A DNA stretch of 6,171 nucleotides from Desulfobacterales bacterium (GTDB taxonomy: Bacteria > Desulfobacterota > Desulfobacteria > Desulfobacterales > UBA11574), in contig JAQYVG010000200.1 of assembly GCA_030145595.1 (NCBI GenBank), positions 1-6,171 on the forward strand. The letters are read 5' to 3'. Both the position numbers and the translations under genes were made by a program. The stretch's first letter is position 1. Each line of letters starts with the position of its first letter. Positions 1 to 6,109 of this stretch are shown here, piece by piece. The notes beneath the pieces were generated by a model. It did not search any database, was not told the DNA's origin, and saw nothing but the letters and a program-made list of their open reading frames with translations.

Positions 1-219
1 TTCGTTGTTCGGCAAAAGTTTTGTTTTTACCTTTTGGATTTTATAATTTTGAATTAGTCTAGACTAGAAAAGTGATATGTTTTTGGCGGGTAGAGAAGTT
101 GATTGACCAATCACGGACATGATTCAAAAATCAAAGGACACAGTTCGGTTCTAAAGGGAATAGAAATTCAGATTGAATAACCACTCTTTTCTAAACCAAT
201 AAGAAACCTCACAGAACGA
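1..219. other. Unidentified AT-rich segment interrupting atpD (one end of an insertion or rearrangement)
   Basis: From the atpD break to the window edge there is no beta-subunit sequence. GC content is about 34% by hand count, against about 48% over 241-300 of atpD. All six frames are broken by stops. The longest open stretches touching the left edge are about 20 codons and match no transposase I recognise. On the minus strand one frame (from about 48 to the edge, IQNYKIQKVKTKLLPNNE) is open and could be the start of an element gene, but nothing confirms it. Short inverted repeats are frequent: TAGTCTAGACTA (55-66), TGATTG/CAATCA (100-113), TGATT/AATCA (120-133) and ATTCA/TGAAT (166-178). It could be the non-coding end of an insertion sequence or other element, or unrelated chromosomal DNA brought in by rearrangement or misassembly. 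Confidence 0.5.
55..66. repeat. Perfect 12-bp palindrome
   Basis: TAGTCTAGACTA reads the same on both strands and contains two CTAG tetramers overlapping AGTCTAGACT, a word uncommon in many bacterial genomes. It lies within the AT-rich segment that interrupts atpD. A dimeric-protein binding site is possible, but chance in AT-rich DNA cannot be excluded. Confidence 0.5.
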
Positions 220-531
220 GTCAACAGGTCTTCCAACAACATTCAGAACTCTTCCCAAAGAAGCCTCACCAACCGGCATCATAATATCCTTGCCGGTGTC
301 TCTTACTTCCATTCCGCGGACAAGACCGTCGCTTATATCCATAGCGATTGTTCTTACAACGTTATCTCCAAGATGCTGTGCTACTTCAACAACGAGGTTG
401 TCGGCTTCGTCGTTGATAACCGGGTTTGTAATTAAAAGCGCTGTATAAATTGTAGGCAACTTTCCAGGTTCAAACTCAACATCCACTACAGGACCCATAA
501 CCTGTACTATTTTTCCAACATTTTCACTCAT
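151..531 (-). pseudogene. atpD: ATP synthase F1 subunit beta, interrupted after residue 104
   Basis: Beta carries the catalytic sites of ATP synthase and is normally about 470 residues. Residues 1-104 are clearly the N-terminal barrel and linker of beta, including GKIVQVMGPVVDVEF (6-20), HLGDNVVRTIAMD (53-65), DGLVRGMEV (68-76) and PVGEASLGRVLNVVGRPVD (86-104). At about base 220 the similarity stops. The frame runs for 22 unrelated codons into AT-rich DNA and ends at a TAG at 151-153. The P-loop (GGAGVGKT in the family), Walker B and the whole C-terminal domain are absent, so the encoded piece cannot be catalytic. The ATG and ribosome binding site are intact and codons before the break look normal, suggesting a recent interruption. 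Possible causes are a mobile-element insertion with the 3' part beyond the window edge, a rearrangement, or a chimeric assembly join. A functional beta gene must exist if this synthase works. Confidence 0.85.
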
Positions 532-537
532 CTATAG

Positions 538-544
538 ACCTCCT
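538..544 (-). promoter_or_regulatory. Strong ribosome binding site of atpD
   Basis: A perfect AGGAGGT on the minus strand, 6 nt before the ATG at 531. It is the best Shine-Dalgarno sequence in the window, fitting the high beta-subunit demand. It shows that the start region of atpD is intact even though the gene is interrupted downstream. Confidence 0.8.
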
Positions 545-587
545 ATAAAATCTATATTAGTATATCTTTTTATATATAATTCCGGGT

Positions 588-1484
588 TTAACCTTTAAGC
601 GCCTCGGCTCCACCGACTATATCCATTAATTCTGCAGTAATAGCAGCCTGCCTTGCCTTGTTATAAGTGAGCGTAAGTTCATCAATCATGTCACTACACG
701 CGTTGGTTGCGTTATCCATAGCCATCATACGTGCAGCATGTTCACTGGTGGATGTTTCAAGCAAGGCACTGAACAACTGGACAGAGACGTTCTTTGGAAG
801 CAGAATCCCTAAAAGCTCAGCGGCTGGCGGCTCACAAATATGCTCTGCGAGATAAGGAGCATCTTCATCACCTTTATCTTCAGATTCTGAAGATTCAACC
901 GAAGCAATCGGAAGAATCTGTTTTGCGACCGGAACCTGTTTTCCCATGTTGACAAATTCTGCATACACTACATAAACTTCATCATATGACCCGGAAAGGA
1001 ACCCTTCAACCAGGCTACTGGCTGTCGTTGATGCCACATTAAATCCAAATGTTGCCCCAACAACGCCGAGATGCTCGCTTATCCTGGCCATATTTTTCTT
1101 CCGGCACCAGTCACGTCCCTTTTTCCCAAAATTAGTGAAAGATATTTCAAGATTTTCACCGGCTTTTTCTTTATGGAGTTCTGCAGCCTTTGTAATAAGG
1201 TTCATATTAAAACCTCCGCACAGCCCCCTGTCCGACGTACACAGGACAATATGGATATTTTCAACTTCCTCTTTGGGGACCAGCAAAGGACTTGCTTCCT
1301 CACCGGCTTTTTCAGCAAGGCTTCCCAGAACTTCTTCGAACTTCTCAGCATACGGCCGAAACCCGTCCATGTTCTGCTGGGCTCCACGCAATCTGGAAGT
1401 TGCCACCATATTCATAGCCTTTGTGATCTGCTTTGTCTTCTTTACACTTCCAATTTTTGTCTGGACTTCCTTTAATGTTGCCAT
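588..1484 (-). CDS. atpG: ATP synthase F1 subunit gamma
   Basis: Gamma is the central rotating shaft coupling c-ring rotation to catalysis in beta. The 298-residue product is complete. The N-terminal helix begins MATLKEVQTKI, followed by the conserved ITKAMNMVA (20-28). The middle domain contains TSDRGLCGGFN (83-93). The C-terminal helix contains SEHAARMMAMDNAT (247-260) and ends with the family signature AITAELMDIVGGAEAL (281-296). I chose the ATG at 1484, because the family normally starts with MATLKE and AAGGG lies 10 nt upstream. An in-frame TTG three codons earlier is less likely. A short acidic Ser/Glu/Asp-rich loop (about 197-208) is probably lineage variation. The gene sits between atpA and atpD as usual. 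Confidence 0.97.
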   Translation of the reverse strand: MATLKEVQTKIGSVKKTKQITKAMNMVATSRLRGAQQNMDGFRPYAEKFEEVLGSLAEKAGEEASPLLVPKEEVENIHIVLCTSDRGLCGGFNMNLITKAAELHKEKAGENLEISFTNFGKKGRDWCRKKNMARISEHLGVVGATFGFNVASTTASSLVEGFLSGSYDEVYVVYAEFVNMGKQVPVAKQILPIASVESSESEDKGDEDAPYLAEHICEPPAAELLGILLPKNVSVQLFSALLETSTSEHAARMMAMDNATNACSDMIDELTLTYNKARQAAITAELMDIVGGAEALKG

Positions 1485-1508
1485 ACAACTCAAGCCCTTA
1501 TATTTAAA

Positions 1509-1550
1509 GTTATTTGTTATCGGTTATCAGCTACTCGCCATTGGTCAAAC
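1509..1550. repeat. Degenerate 7-bp tandem repeat between atpA and atpG
   Basis: On the plus strand G recurs every 7 bp for six units: GTTATTT, GTTATCG, GTTATCA, GCTACTC, GCCATTG, GTCAAAC. The first three share GTTAT; the rest are progressively diverged. The array fills most of the 81-bp atpA-atpG spacer. It is not a plausible terminator, since it has no GC-rich hairpin or T-run, and the operon is expected to continue through it. Confidence 0.6.
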
Positions 1551-1565
1551 TTATAAACAAACAAC

Positions 1566-3083
1566 TTACTTTATCGTGTCTTTGAATTCCTCGTCATAGG
1601 CGTTCAAAGCCTCTGTCATCAGTTTATCCAGGTCGTCATCGAACTCTTCTTTTTCCTTAAGATCGGAAAAAATCTGCGGATACCGGTCTTCGATGAAAGG
1701 GTAAAGACCTGTTTCATACTTTGTCACCACGTCGGCCGGATATTTGTCAAGAAAGCCCTTTGTACCGGCGTAGAGTATGGTAACCTGCTTTTCCATGGTA
1801 AGCGGCTGAAACTGACCCTGCTTCAAAACTTCGACAAGCCTCGAACCTCGTGTAAGCTGTGCCTGTGTAGATGCGTCAAGATCACTACCGAATGCGGCAA
1901 AAGCTTCAAGCTCACGGAATTGGGCCATATCAAGCCTCAGTGTACCGGCAACCTGTTTCATGGCCTTTACTTGTGCGGCACCGCCGACTCGTGACACTGA
2001 AAGTCCAACGTTAATTGCCGGTCTAATACCTGCAAAAAACATGTTCGGCTCAACGTATATCTGGCCGTCAGTAATTGAAATAACATTTGTGGGAATAAAG
2101 GCTGATACGTCACCGGCCTGGGTTTCAATAATCGGAAGAGCTGTAAGAGAGCCCGCACCAAGTTCATCATTCAATTTTGCGGAGCGCTCAAGCAGACGAG
2201 AGTGATTATAGAAAATATCGCCGGGGTATGCTTCACGGCCCGGCGGACGTCTTAAAAGAAGAGAAACCTGACGGTAGGCAGCAGCCTGTTTTGAAAGATC
2301 ATCATAAATGATTAAAGCATGCTTGCCGTTGTCACGGAAATATTCACCCATTGAGCATCCTGCATAAGGAGCCAGGAACTGCAATGATGCCGGATCACTC
2401 GCGCATGCAGCAACTATTGTCGTGTATTCCATCGCACCGTGCTTTTCAAGAATATCCGCAACCTGGGCAACTGTTGATTTTTTCTGGCCGCATGCAACAT
2501 AGATACAGTAAATATCCGTATCCTTCTGTGCAATAATTGCGTCAACAGCAAGTGCTGTTTTACCGATCTGGCGGTCGCCAATGATAAGTTCACGTTGTCC
2601 CCTGCCCACAGGCGTCATAGAATCGACAGCTTTTGCACCTGTATAGCATGGTTCATGAACACTCTTTCTGGCAATAACACCGGGCGCAACGACCTCGATT
2701 CTTCTGAACTCTTTTGCATCAATAGGACCCTTGCCGTCAAGAGGTGCGCCTGTTGTATCAACAACACGGCCCAAAACAGCTTCGCCAACCGGAACCTCAG
2801 CGATCCGTCCGGTTCGCTTGACAATATCCCCTTCCTTGATATGGATGTCTTCACCCATAATGGCCACGCCAACATTATCCTCTTCAAGGTTTAATACCAG
2901 TCCCAGAGTACCATCCGCAAATTCAACAAGCTCCATTGTCATAACTTTTTCTAAACCATATACCCTGGCAATACCGTCACCCACCGACAAGACGGTTCCT
3001 GTTTCACTCAACTCAACCTTCTTGTCGTAATCCATAATCTGTTCTTTAATAATCTGGCTTATTTCTTCAGCTTTTAATTCCAT
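1566..3083 (-). CDS. atpA: ATP synthase F1 subunit alpha
   Basis: Alpha is the non-catalytic nucleotide-binding subunit of the F1 hexamer. The product is full length at 505 residues. Visible landmarks are the N-terminal beta-barrel (about 25-95), the P-loop GDRQIGKT (169-176), the Walker B region ALIIYDD (256-262), the segment PGREAYPGDIFYNHSRLLER (281-300) and SVSRVGG (362-368), whose Arg365 corresponds to the arginine finger reaching into the beta active site. The C-terminal helical domain includes FAAFGSDLD (395-403). The P-loop has Ile where E. coli has Thr (GDRQTGKT), a substitution I regard as ordinary in this group. The gene starts immediately after the atpH stop and is followed by an 81-bp spacer before atpG. 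No frameshift or truncation is seen. Confidence 0.98.
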   Translation of the reverse strand: MELKAEEISQIIKEQIMDYDKKVELSETGTVLSVGDGIARVYGLEKVMTMELVEFADGTLGLVLNLEEDNVGVAIMGEDIHIKEGDIVKRTGRIAEVPVGEAVLGRVVDTTGAPLDGKGPIDAKEFRRIEVVAPGVIARKSVHEPCYTGAKAVDSMTPVGRGQRELIIGDRQIGKTALAVDAIIAQKDTDIYCIYVACGQKKSTVAQVADILEKHGAMEYTTIVAACASDPASLQFLAPYAGCSMGEYFRDNGKHALIIYDDLSKQAAAYRQVSLLLRRPPGREAYPGDIFYNHSRLLERSAKLNDELGAGSLTALPIIETQAGDVSAFIPTNVISITDGQIYVEPNMFFAGIRPAINVGLSVSRVGGAAQVKAMKQVAGTLRLDMAQFRELEAFAAFGSDLDASTQAQLTRGSRLVEVLKQGQFQPLTMEKQVTILYAGTKGFLDKYPADVVTKYETGLYPFIEDRYPQIFSDLKEKEEFDDDLDKLMTEALNAYDEEFKDTIK

Positions 3084-3635
3084 CTATACACTCTCACCCC
3101 TTTTTAATGATTCTCTCATATTGAGTAATTGTGATTTGATACTACCGTCCAGAACCAGATCTCCTATTCTTGAAACAATTCCACCGATAAGCCCCAGGTC
3201 CTGTTCAACTTCCAAAACAATATCTTTACCTGTCATATTCGACAGGGTTGTACGAATCTTTTCAACGGTTTCGGATGAAAGCTCCGTTGCCGAAACCAGG
3301 TTGGCCCTTGCAATACCTTGCAATTCATCCGCCAGTATCTGATAAAAGTCATTGATCGCGTGCAAAAATCCAAACCGTCCTTTGTCGAACAGTAAAAGGA
3401 AAAACGACGCCACAACTTTGGAAACACCGACTTTGTCAATGACTTTCTCTAAAACTTTTTTGCGTTCTGAAACAGCGTAGAGGGGGTTATAAATGGCCTG
3501 TTCAAGAGCCTTTTCCCTGGACATCAAGCTTGCAAACCCGTCTAATTCTTCTCGATAGGTTTCAGCCTCGCCATCCTCTTTACCGATAATCAAAAGTGCC
3601 TTGGCATATCGCTGTGCTACGGTTAAATTTTTCAC
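3084..3635 (-). CDS. atpH: ATP synthase F1 subunit delta
   Basis: Delta (the OSCP equivalent) sits on top of the alpha3-beta3 hexamer and joins it to the b/b' stalk. The 183-residue length is typical. The N-terminal helical domain begins with the usual AQRYAKAL (7-14), and the C-terminal domain carries the family signature GGIVSRIGD (151-159) followed by LDGSIKSQL (162-170). The start codon is GTG, overlapping the atpF stop by one base, with AGGTGG a few bases upstream as ribosome binding site. The TAG stop directly abuts the atpA ATG (TAGATG). Such tight packing indicates coupled translation. Nothing is missing or unusual in the protein. Confidence 0.95.
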   Translation of the reverse strand: MKNLTVAQRYAKALLIIGKEDGEAETYREELDGFASLMSREKALEQAIYNPLYAVSERKKVLEKVIDKVGVSKVVASFFLLLFDKGRFGFLHAINDFYQILADELQGIARANLVSATELSSETVEKIRTTLSNMTGKDIVLEVEQDLGLIGGIVSRIGDLVLDGSIKSQLLNMRESLKRGESV

Positions 3636-4246
3636 TATGCCACCACCTTCTCTAAATATTCATCCACCAGTTTTTCCTGGTCTTTGGCCGTAATTTTATT
3701 TGTTAGGATTTCTTCTGATTTTTCCAATGCCTTTTCCAGTATCTCTTGCTGAAGCTCTAATTTGGCCTGTTTGAACTCATGATCGATGTTGCGACGGGCT
3801 TGTTCTTCCAATTTTTCAGCGGCTTTTTTCGCTTCGTCGATGATTCTGGCTTTGGCCTCATTCCCCTGCCGGATATAATCTTCGATGAGCTTTTGAGTCT
3901 CCTGCTCCAACTGGGAAAATTTTTCATTGTATTCCGCCAGCTGTTTTTCAGCCGCCTTCTTCTTTGTTTCCAGTTCATCGAGTTGATCCTTAATCCCTTT
4001 GATCCTGGAATTGAGTGCCTGGGATGTCGGCTTTCTTAAAAGAAAGAAAAGACCGATGGCCAAAACCGAAAAGTTCATGACCTTGTAAGTATCCGTCGCC
4101 ACCCATCCTTTGGACTCGCCCCCCTGTTCTGAAGATGCCATGGCCACCCCCATAAAACAGAAAAAGAGCAGCATCATGAAAACCACCATGACCGGCCCTT
4201 TTTTAAACATCAGTCGCTTGAGGCTATTGCCAGAAATTTTCTTCAT
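3635..4246 (-). CDS. atpF: ATP synthase F0 subunit b
   Basis: Second b-type peripheral stalk subunit, expected to form a heterodimer with the upstream b' protein and bind the delta subunit at the top of the head. The 203-residue product starts with a basic then hydrophobic segment (about 18-36) ending AMA-SSE, which looks like a signal peptide. A membrane anchor follows (about 55-70) ending LLRKP, then about 130 residues of heptad-like Lys/Glu/Gln/Ala-rich coiled coil. E. coli b has a single N-terminal anchor and about 156 residues, so this one is longer at the N-terminus, as is common in Desulfobacterota. The ribosome binding site GGGAGGG lies just upstream of the ATG inside the end of atpF'. 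The TAG stop overlaps the GTG of atpH by one base. Confidence 0.9.
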   Translation of the reverse strand: MKKISGNSLKRLMFKKGPVMVVFMMLLFFCFMGVAMASSEQGGESKGWVATDTYKVMNFSVLAIGLFFLLRKPTSQALNSRIKGIKDQLDELETKKKAAEKQLAEYNEKFSQLEQETQKLIEDYIRQGNEAKARIIDEAKKAAEKLEEQARRNIDHEFKQAKLELQQEILEKALEKSEEILTNKITAKDQEKLVDEYLEKVVA

Positions 4247-4776
4247 TAAACAGCCCTCCCCAAAATTTTCTCGCTGATCGCATTTGCAAAGGTATCGACC
4301 TCTTTCTGAAGCGCTAATCGAACGTCCTCTGCATCCTTTGCGATTTTTTCGCGGATCTCGGCAAGATTTGCTTGAGCCTTTTGATTAATTTCTTCTATTA
4401 TTTTTCTTTCTTCCTCGGCCGCCTCTTTTAACAAGGCCTCTTTTTCAACCAATCCTTTGCCCCTGGCCGTCTTAATCCCGGAAATAAAGGCATCGTCTTT
4501 GTCTTTTGCATTTTGATCCAACTTTTCGATATTCTGCTCGAGGCTTGAAATCTTTTCTTTCCTTTGGATGAGTATCTTACGAATCGGCTTGTATAAAATC
4601 AGGTTCAATGCCCATATGATAATCAGAAAATTTGCGATCTGGACAAAAAGCGATCCGTCGGGAATCACGGTAACGCCGCCTGCACCCATGGCGAGGCCTT
4701 TGAAGGAGAATAAAGATAGGATAGCGAAAAGCGTGAAAAAGAAAGGATTTTTCAGGTTTAAACCGGAAATTTTCAT
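4246..4776 (-). CDS. atpF': ATP synthase F0 subunit b' (second b-type stator subunit)
   Basis: This is the first gene of the atp cluster, encoding one of two different b-type subunits that pair as the peripheral stalk, anchoring the alpha3-beta3 head to the membrane. The 176-residue product has an N-terminal hydrophobic stretch (about 11-30), then the membrane anchor (about 42-62, including ANFLIIIWALNLILYKPI), then a long charged Lys/Glu/Ala-rich region to the C-terminus predicted to be a helical coiled coil. The YKPI motif just after the anchor is typical of b/b' proteins. It is called b' because it precedes a second b gene, as in deltaproteobacteria. The atpF ATG overlaps the TAA by one base (TAATG), so translation is probably coupled. 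The b versus b' label rests on order rather than on residues that separate the two. Confidence 0.88.
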   Translation of the reverse strand: MKISGLNLKNPFFFTLFAILSLFSFKGLAMGAGGVTVIPDGSLFVQIANFLIIIWALNLILYKPIRKILIQRKEKISSLEQNIEKLDQNAKDKDDAFISGIKTARGKGLVEKEALLKEAAEEERKIIEEINQKAQANLAEIREKIAKDAEDVRLALQKEVDTFANAISEKILGRAV

Positions 4777-4782
4777 CAATAG

Positions 4783-4789
4783 ACCCCCC
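4783..4789 (-). promoter_or_regulatory. Ribosome binding site deciding the atpF' start
   Basis: GGGGGGT on the minus strand, 6 nt before the ATG at 4776. It supports that ATG over an in-frame GTG at 4812 and an ATG at 4791. The ATG at 4791 directly abuts and partly forms the G-run, so it lacks its own site. Confidence 0.65.
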
Positions 4790-4865
4790 ATAGCTGAAAC
4801 CTGTTTATGCACTTTTATTAAATATTACGACCACTCATGTTTTAATCGTATTTTAAACACGGCGG

Positions 4866-4894
4866 TCTATAGCATCAGCCATAAATGTTGTCAA
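4866..4894 (-). promoter_or_regulatory. Predicted sigma70-type promoter of the atp operon
   Basis: On the minus strand a perfect -35 hexamer TTGACA (4889-4894) is followed after exactly 17 nt by TATAGA (4866-4871), one mismatch from TATAAT. It lies between the rodA stop and atpF', so it would drive the atp genes independently of rodA. Transcription would begin near 4859, giving an untranslated leader of roughly 80 nt before the atpF' start at 4776. The leader is AT-rich and I see no convincing riboswitch or attenuator in it. Confidence 0.75.
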
Positions 4895-4919
4895 AGGTTT
4901 TTTTTCATAAATTTGTCAA
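4880..4919. repeat. Imperfect direct repeat over the -35 region of the atp promoter
   Basis: On the plus strand CATAAATTTGTCAA (4906-4919) and CATAAATGTTGTCAA (4880-4894) are the same sequence except for one extra base. Read on the minus strand, each copy begins with TTGACAA. Only the promoter-proximal copy has a -10 hexamer at 17-nt spacing. For the distal copy the corresponding position reads CTTTGA. The duplication could be a paired protein-binding site or a relic of promoter duplication. Confidence 0.6.
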
Positions 4920-4943
4920 TTTTTTCCTATAACCCGGGCCATC

Positions 4944-6050
4944 TTATTGTTCGTAAAGGAACCGCCGCATACTGATGTTCAGCAACAAACCGATGCAAAT
5001 CATTGTGGTGATGACCGAAGAACCGCCATAACTGATGAAGGGCAGTGTCACACCGACAATCGGCATCAGGCCCATGGTCATACCGACATTAATAAAAACC
5101 TGCCAGAATATCATTGCGGTAACTCCGACGGCAAGGATCGTTCCGAAGGGATCCCGGCATCTGTAAGCAATGTTCAATCCCCAAATAATGAGAGATAGAA
5201 AAAGGCAGAGGAGGAGCAAAGAGCCCATAAGCCCCCATTCTTCGGCCAAAACCGAAAAAATGAAATCAGTATGCTGCTCGGGTAAAAAAGAAAGGGCGTT
5301 TTGAGTCCCTTCTAAGAATCCCTTGCCGCCAATCATACCCGAACCGATGGCAATTTTAGACTGTATAATATGGTAGCCGGCACCGAGGGGGTCCCGGTCC
5401 GGATTTAAAAATGTCAATATTCGCCTTTTTTGGTAACCTTTCAAAAAAAACCAGACCAGTGGACCGGCCACCGTACATGAAGTGATCATGCATAAAAGTG
5501 ATCGACGTTCAATTTTCACAAAAACAGTCACGGAACCGGCAATTAGAACGATCAGCATGGCGGTCCCCAAATCCGGCTGTTTAACGATCAAAATAAACGG
5601 AATAACCGTCAACATGAAAGGGGTCAGAAGTTCCCGCAAGCTTAAACCTCCGGTATCGGCACGTCTGTAAAAATATCTTGTCAGCGAAATTATCACCGCA
5701 ATTTTTGCAAGTTCTGATGGTTGAATTGAGACCGGCCCCAATATGAGCCAGCGTCTTGCTCCGCCCACATGCTTTCCGAATATCAATACCGATATTAAAA
5801 GCAGCATACACATAATATAGATGACGGGGGCCCATCGATCCAATGATTTGTAATTAACCAGAAAAGACAAAACCATTACGACAATTCCGGCGGAATACCA
5901 GATCAACTGCTTGAAGTACAACGTTTTTTGCGGCGCTGCCGTCGTTGACATTACAGCGCTGTAAAGTGCAACAAGACCCAGGCATGCGATAAATACCGTT
6001 AGCCCAAGCAATCCCCAGTCAAAGTATTTTACAAATCGCCGGTCGATCAT
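4944..6050 (-). CDS. rodA: RodA, SEDS-family peptidoglycan glycosyltransferase
   Basis: RodA is a polytopic inner-membrane enzyme that polymerises lipid II into glycan strands during side-wall growth, working with a class B penicillin-binding protein (PBP2, mrdA) and the MreBCD scaffold. The 368-residue product has the usual family length and about ten hydrophobic segments. SEDS signatures appear in order: GARRW (97-101), QPSELAK (110-116), KQPDLGTA (157-164), NPDRDPLGAGYH (216-227), FLPEQHTDFIF (255-265) and LPFISYGGSS (336-345). From family knowledge, the Asp of HTDF (D262 here) and the Trp of RRW (W101) correspond to residues needed for activity in E. coli RodA. I chose the ATG at 6050 because AGGAG lies 10 nt upstream and the protein then begins MIDRRFVKYFDW, as in related RodA proteins. 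An upstream in-frame GTG at 6092 would put a 7-bp repeat array in the coding region. No clear terminator follows the stop codon. Confidence 0.95.
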   Translation of the reverse strand: MIDRRFVKYFDWGLLGLTVFIACLGLVALYSAVMSTTAAPQKTLYFKQLIWYSAGIVVMVLSFLVNYKSLDRWAPVIYIMCMLLLISVLIFGKHVGGARRWLILGPVSIQPSELAKIAVIISLTRYFYRRADTGGLSLRELLTPFMLTVIPFILIVKQPDLGTAMLIVLIAGSVTVFVKIERRSLLCMITSCTVAGPLVWFFLKGYQKRRILTFLNPDRDPLGAGYHIIQSKIAIGSGMIGGKGFLEGTQNALSFLPEQHTDFIFSVLAEEWGLMGSLLLLCLFLSLIIWGLNIAYRCRDPFGTILAVGVTAMIFWQVFINVGMTMGLMPIVGVTLPFISYGGSSVITTMICIGLLLNISMRRFLYEQ

Positions 6051-6060
6051 TTCAGCCACG

Positions 6061-6065
6061 CTCCT
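6061..6065 (-). promoter_or_regulatory. Ribosome binding site deciding the rodA start
   Basis: AGGAG on the minus strand, 10 nt before the ATG at 6050. It favours this ATG over the longer GTG-initiated frame starting at 6092, which has no comparable site. Confidence 0.7.
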
Positions 6066-6081
6066 GATACTGGGAACTCGC

Positions 6082-6109
6082 CCATGATCCACGACACATG
6101 ATCCATGAT
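6082..6109. repeat. Degenerate 7-bp tandem repeat upstream of rodA
   Basis: Four consecutive heptamers on the plus strand: CCATGAT, CCACGAC, ACATGAT, CCATGAT (minus-strand unit ATCATGG). Units 1 and 4 are identical and the others differ at one or two positions. The array lies in the non-coding leader of rodA, just upstream of the chosen start and its ribosome binding site. Function is unknown. A similar 7-bp periodicity occurs between atpA and atpG. Confidence 0.7.

Noticed and set aside
64..120. Small minus-strand frame starting with ATG at 120 (18 codons)
   Set aside because: No ribosome binding site, no recognisable product, and a length expected by chance.
151..219. Intein in atpD beginning after GRPVD
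   Set aside because: The in-frame extension ends after 22 codons and lacks a recognisable intein N-terminal splicing block.
1..219. Terminal inverted repeats between the atpD junction and the window edge
   Set aside because: TCGTTCTGTGAGG at the junction (minus) and TCGTTGTTCGGCA at the edge (plus) agree well only over the first five bases.
1..222. Group I or group II intron interrupting atpD
   Set aside because: The junction lacks the usual group II GTGYG start. A GGTCAA (103-108, minus strand) could pair with TTGACT at the junction like a group I guide, but it lies about 110 nt away, six bases match easily by chance, and the T is unlikely to be native beta sequence. Kept only as an untested possibility.
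1071..1599. Long plus-strand open frames opposite atpG
   Set aside because: They are antisense shadows of the well-conserved gamma gene, and the translations resemble no protein family.
6051..6092. 14-codon N-terminal extension of RodA from a GTG at 6092
   Set aside because: It runs through the heptamer array and the AGGAG ribosome binding site, and the family start matches the ATG at 6050.
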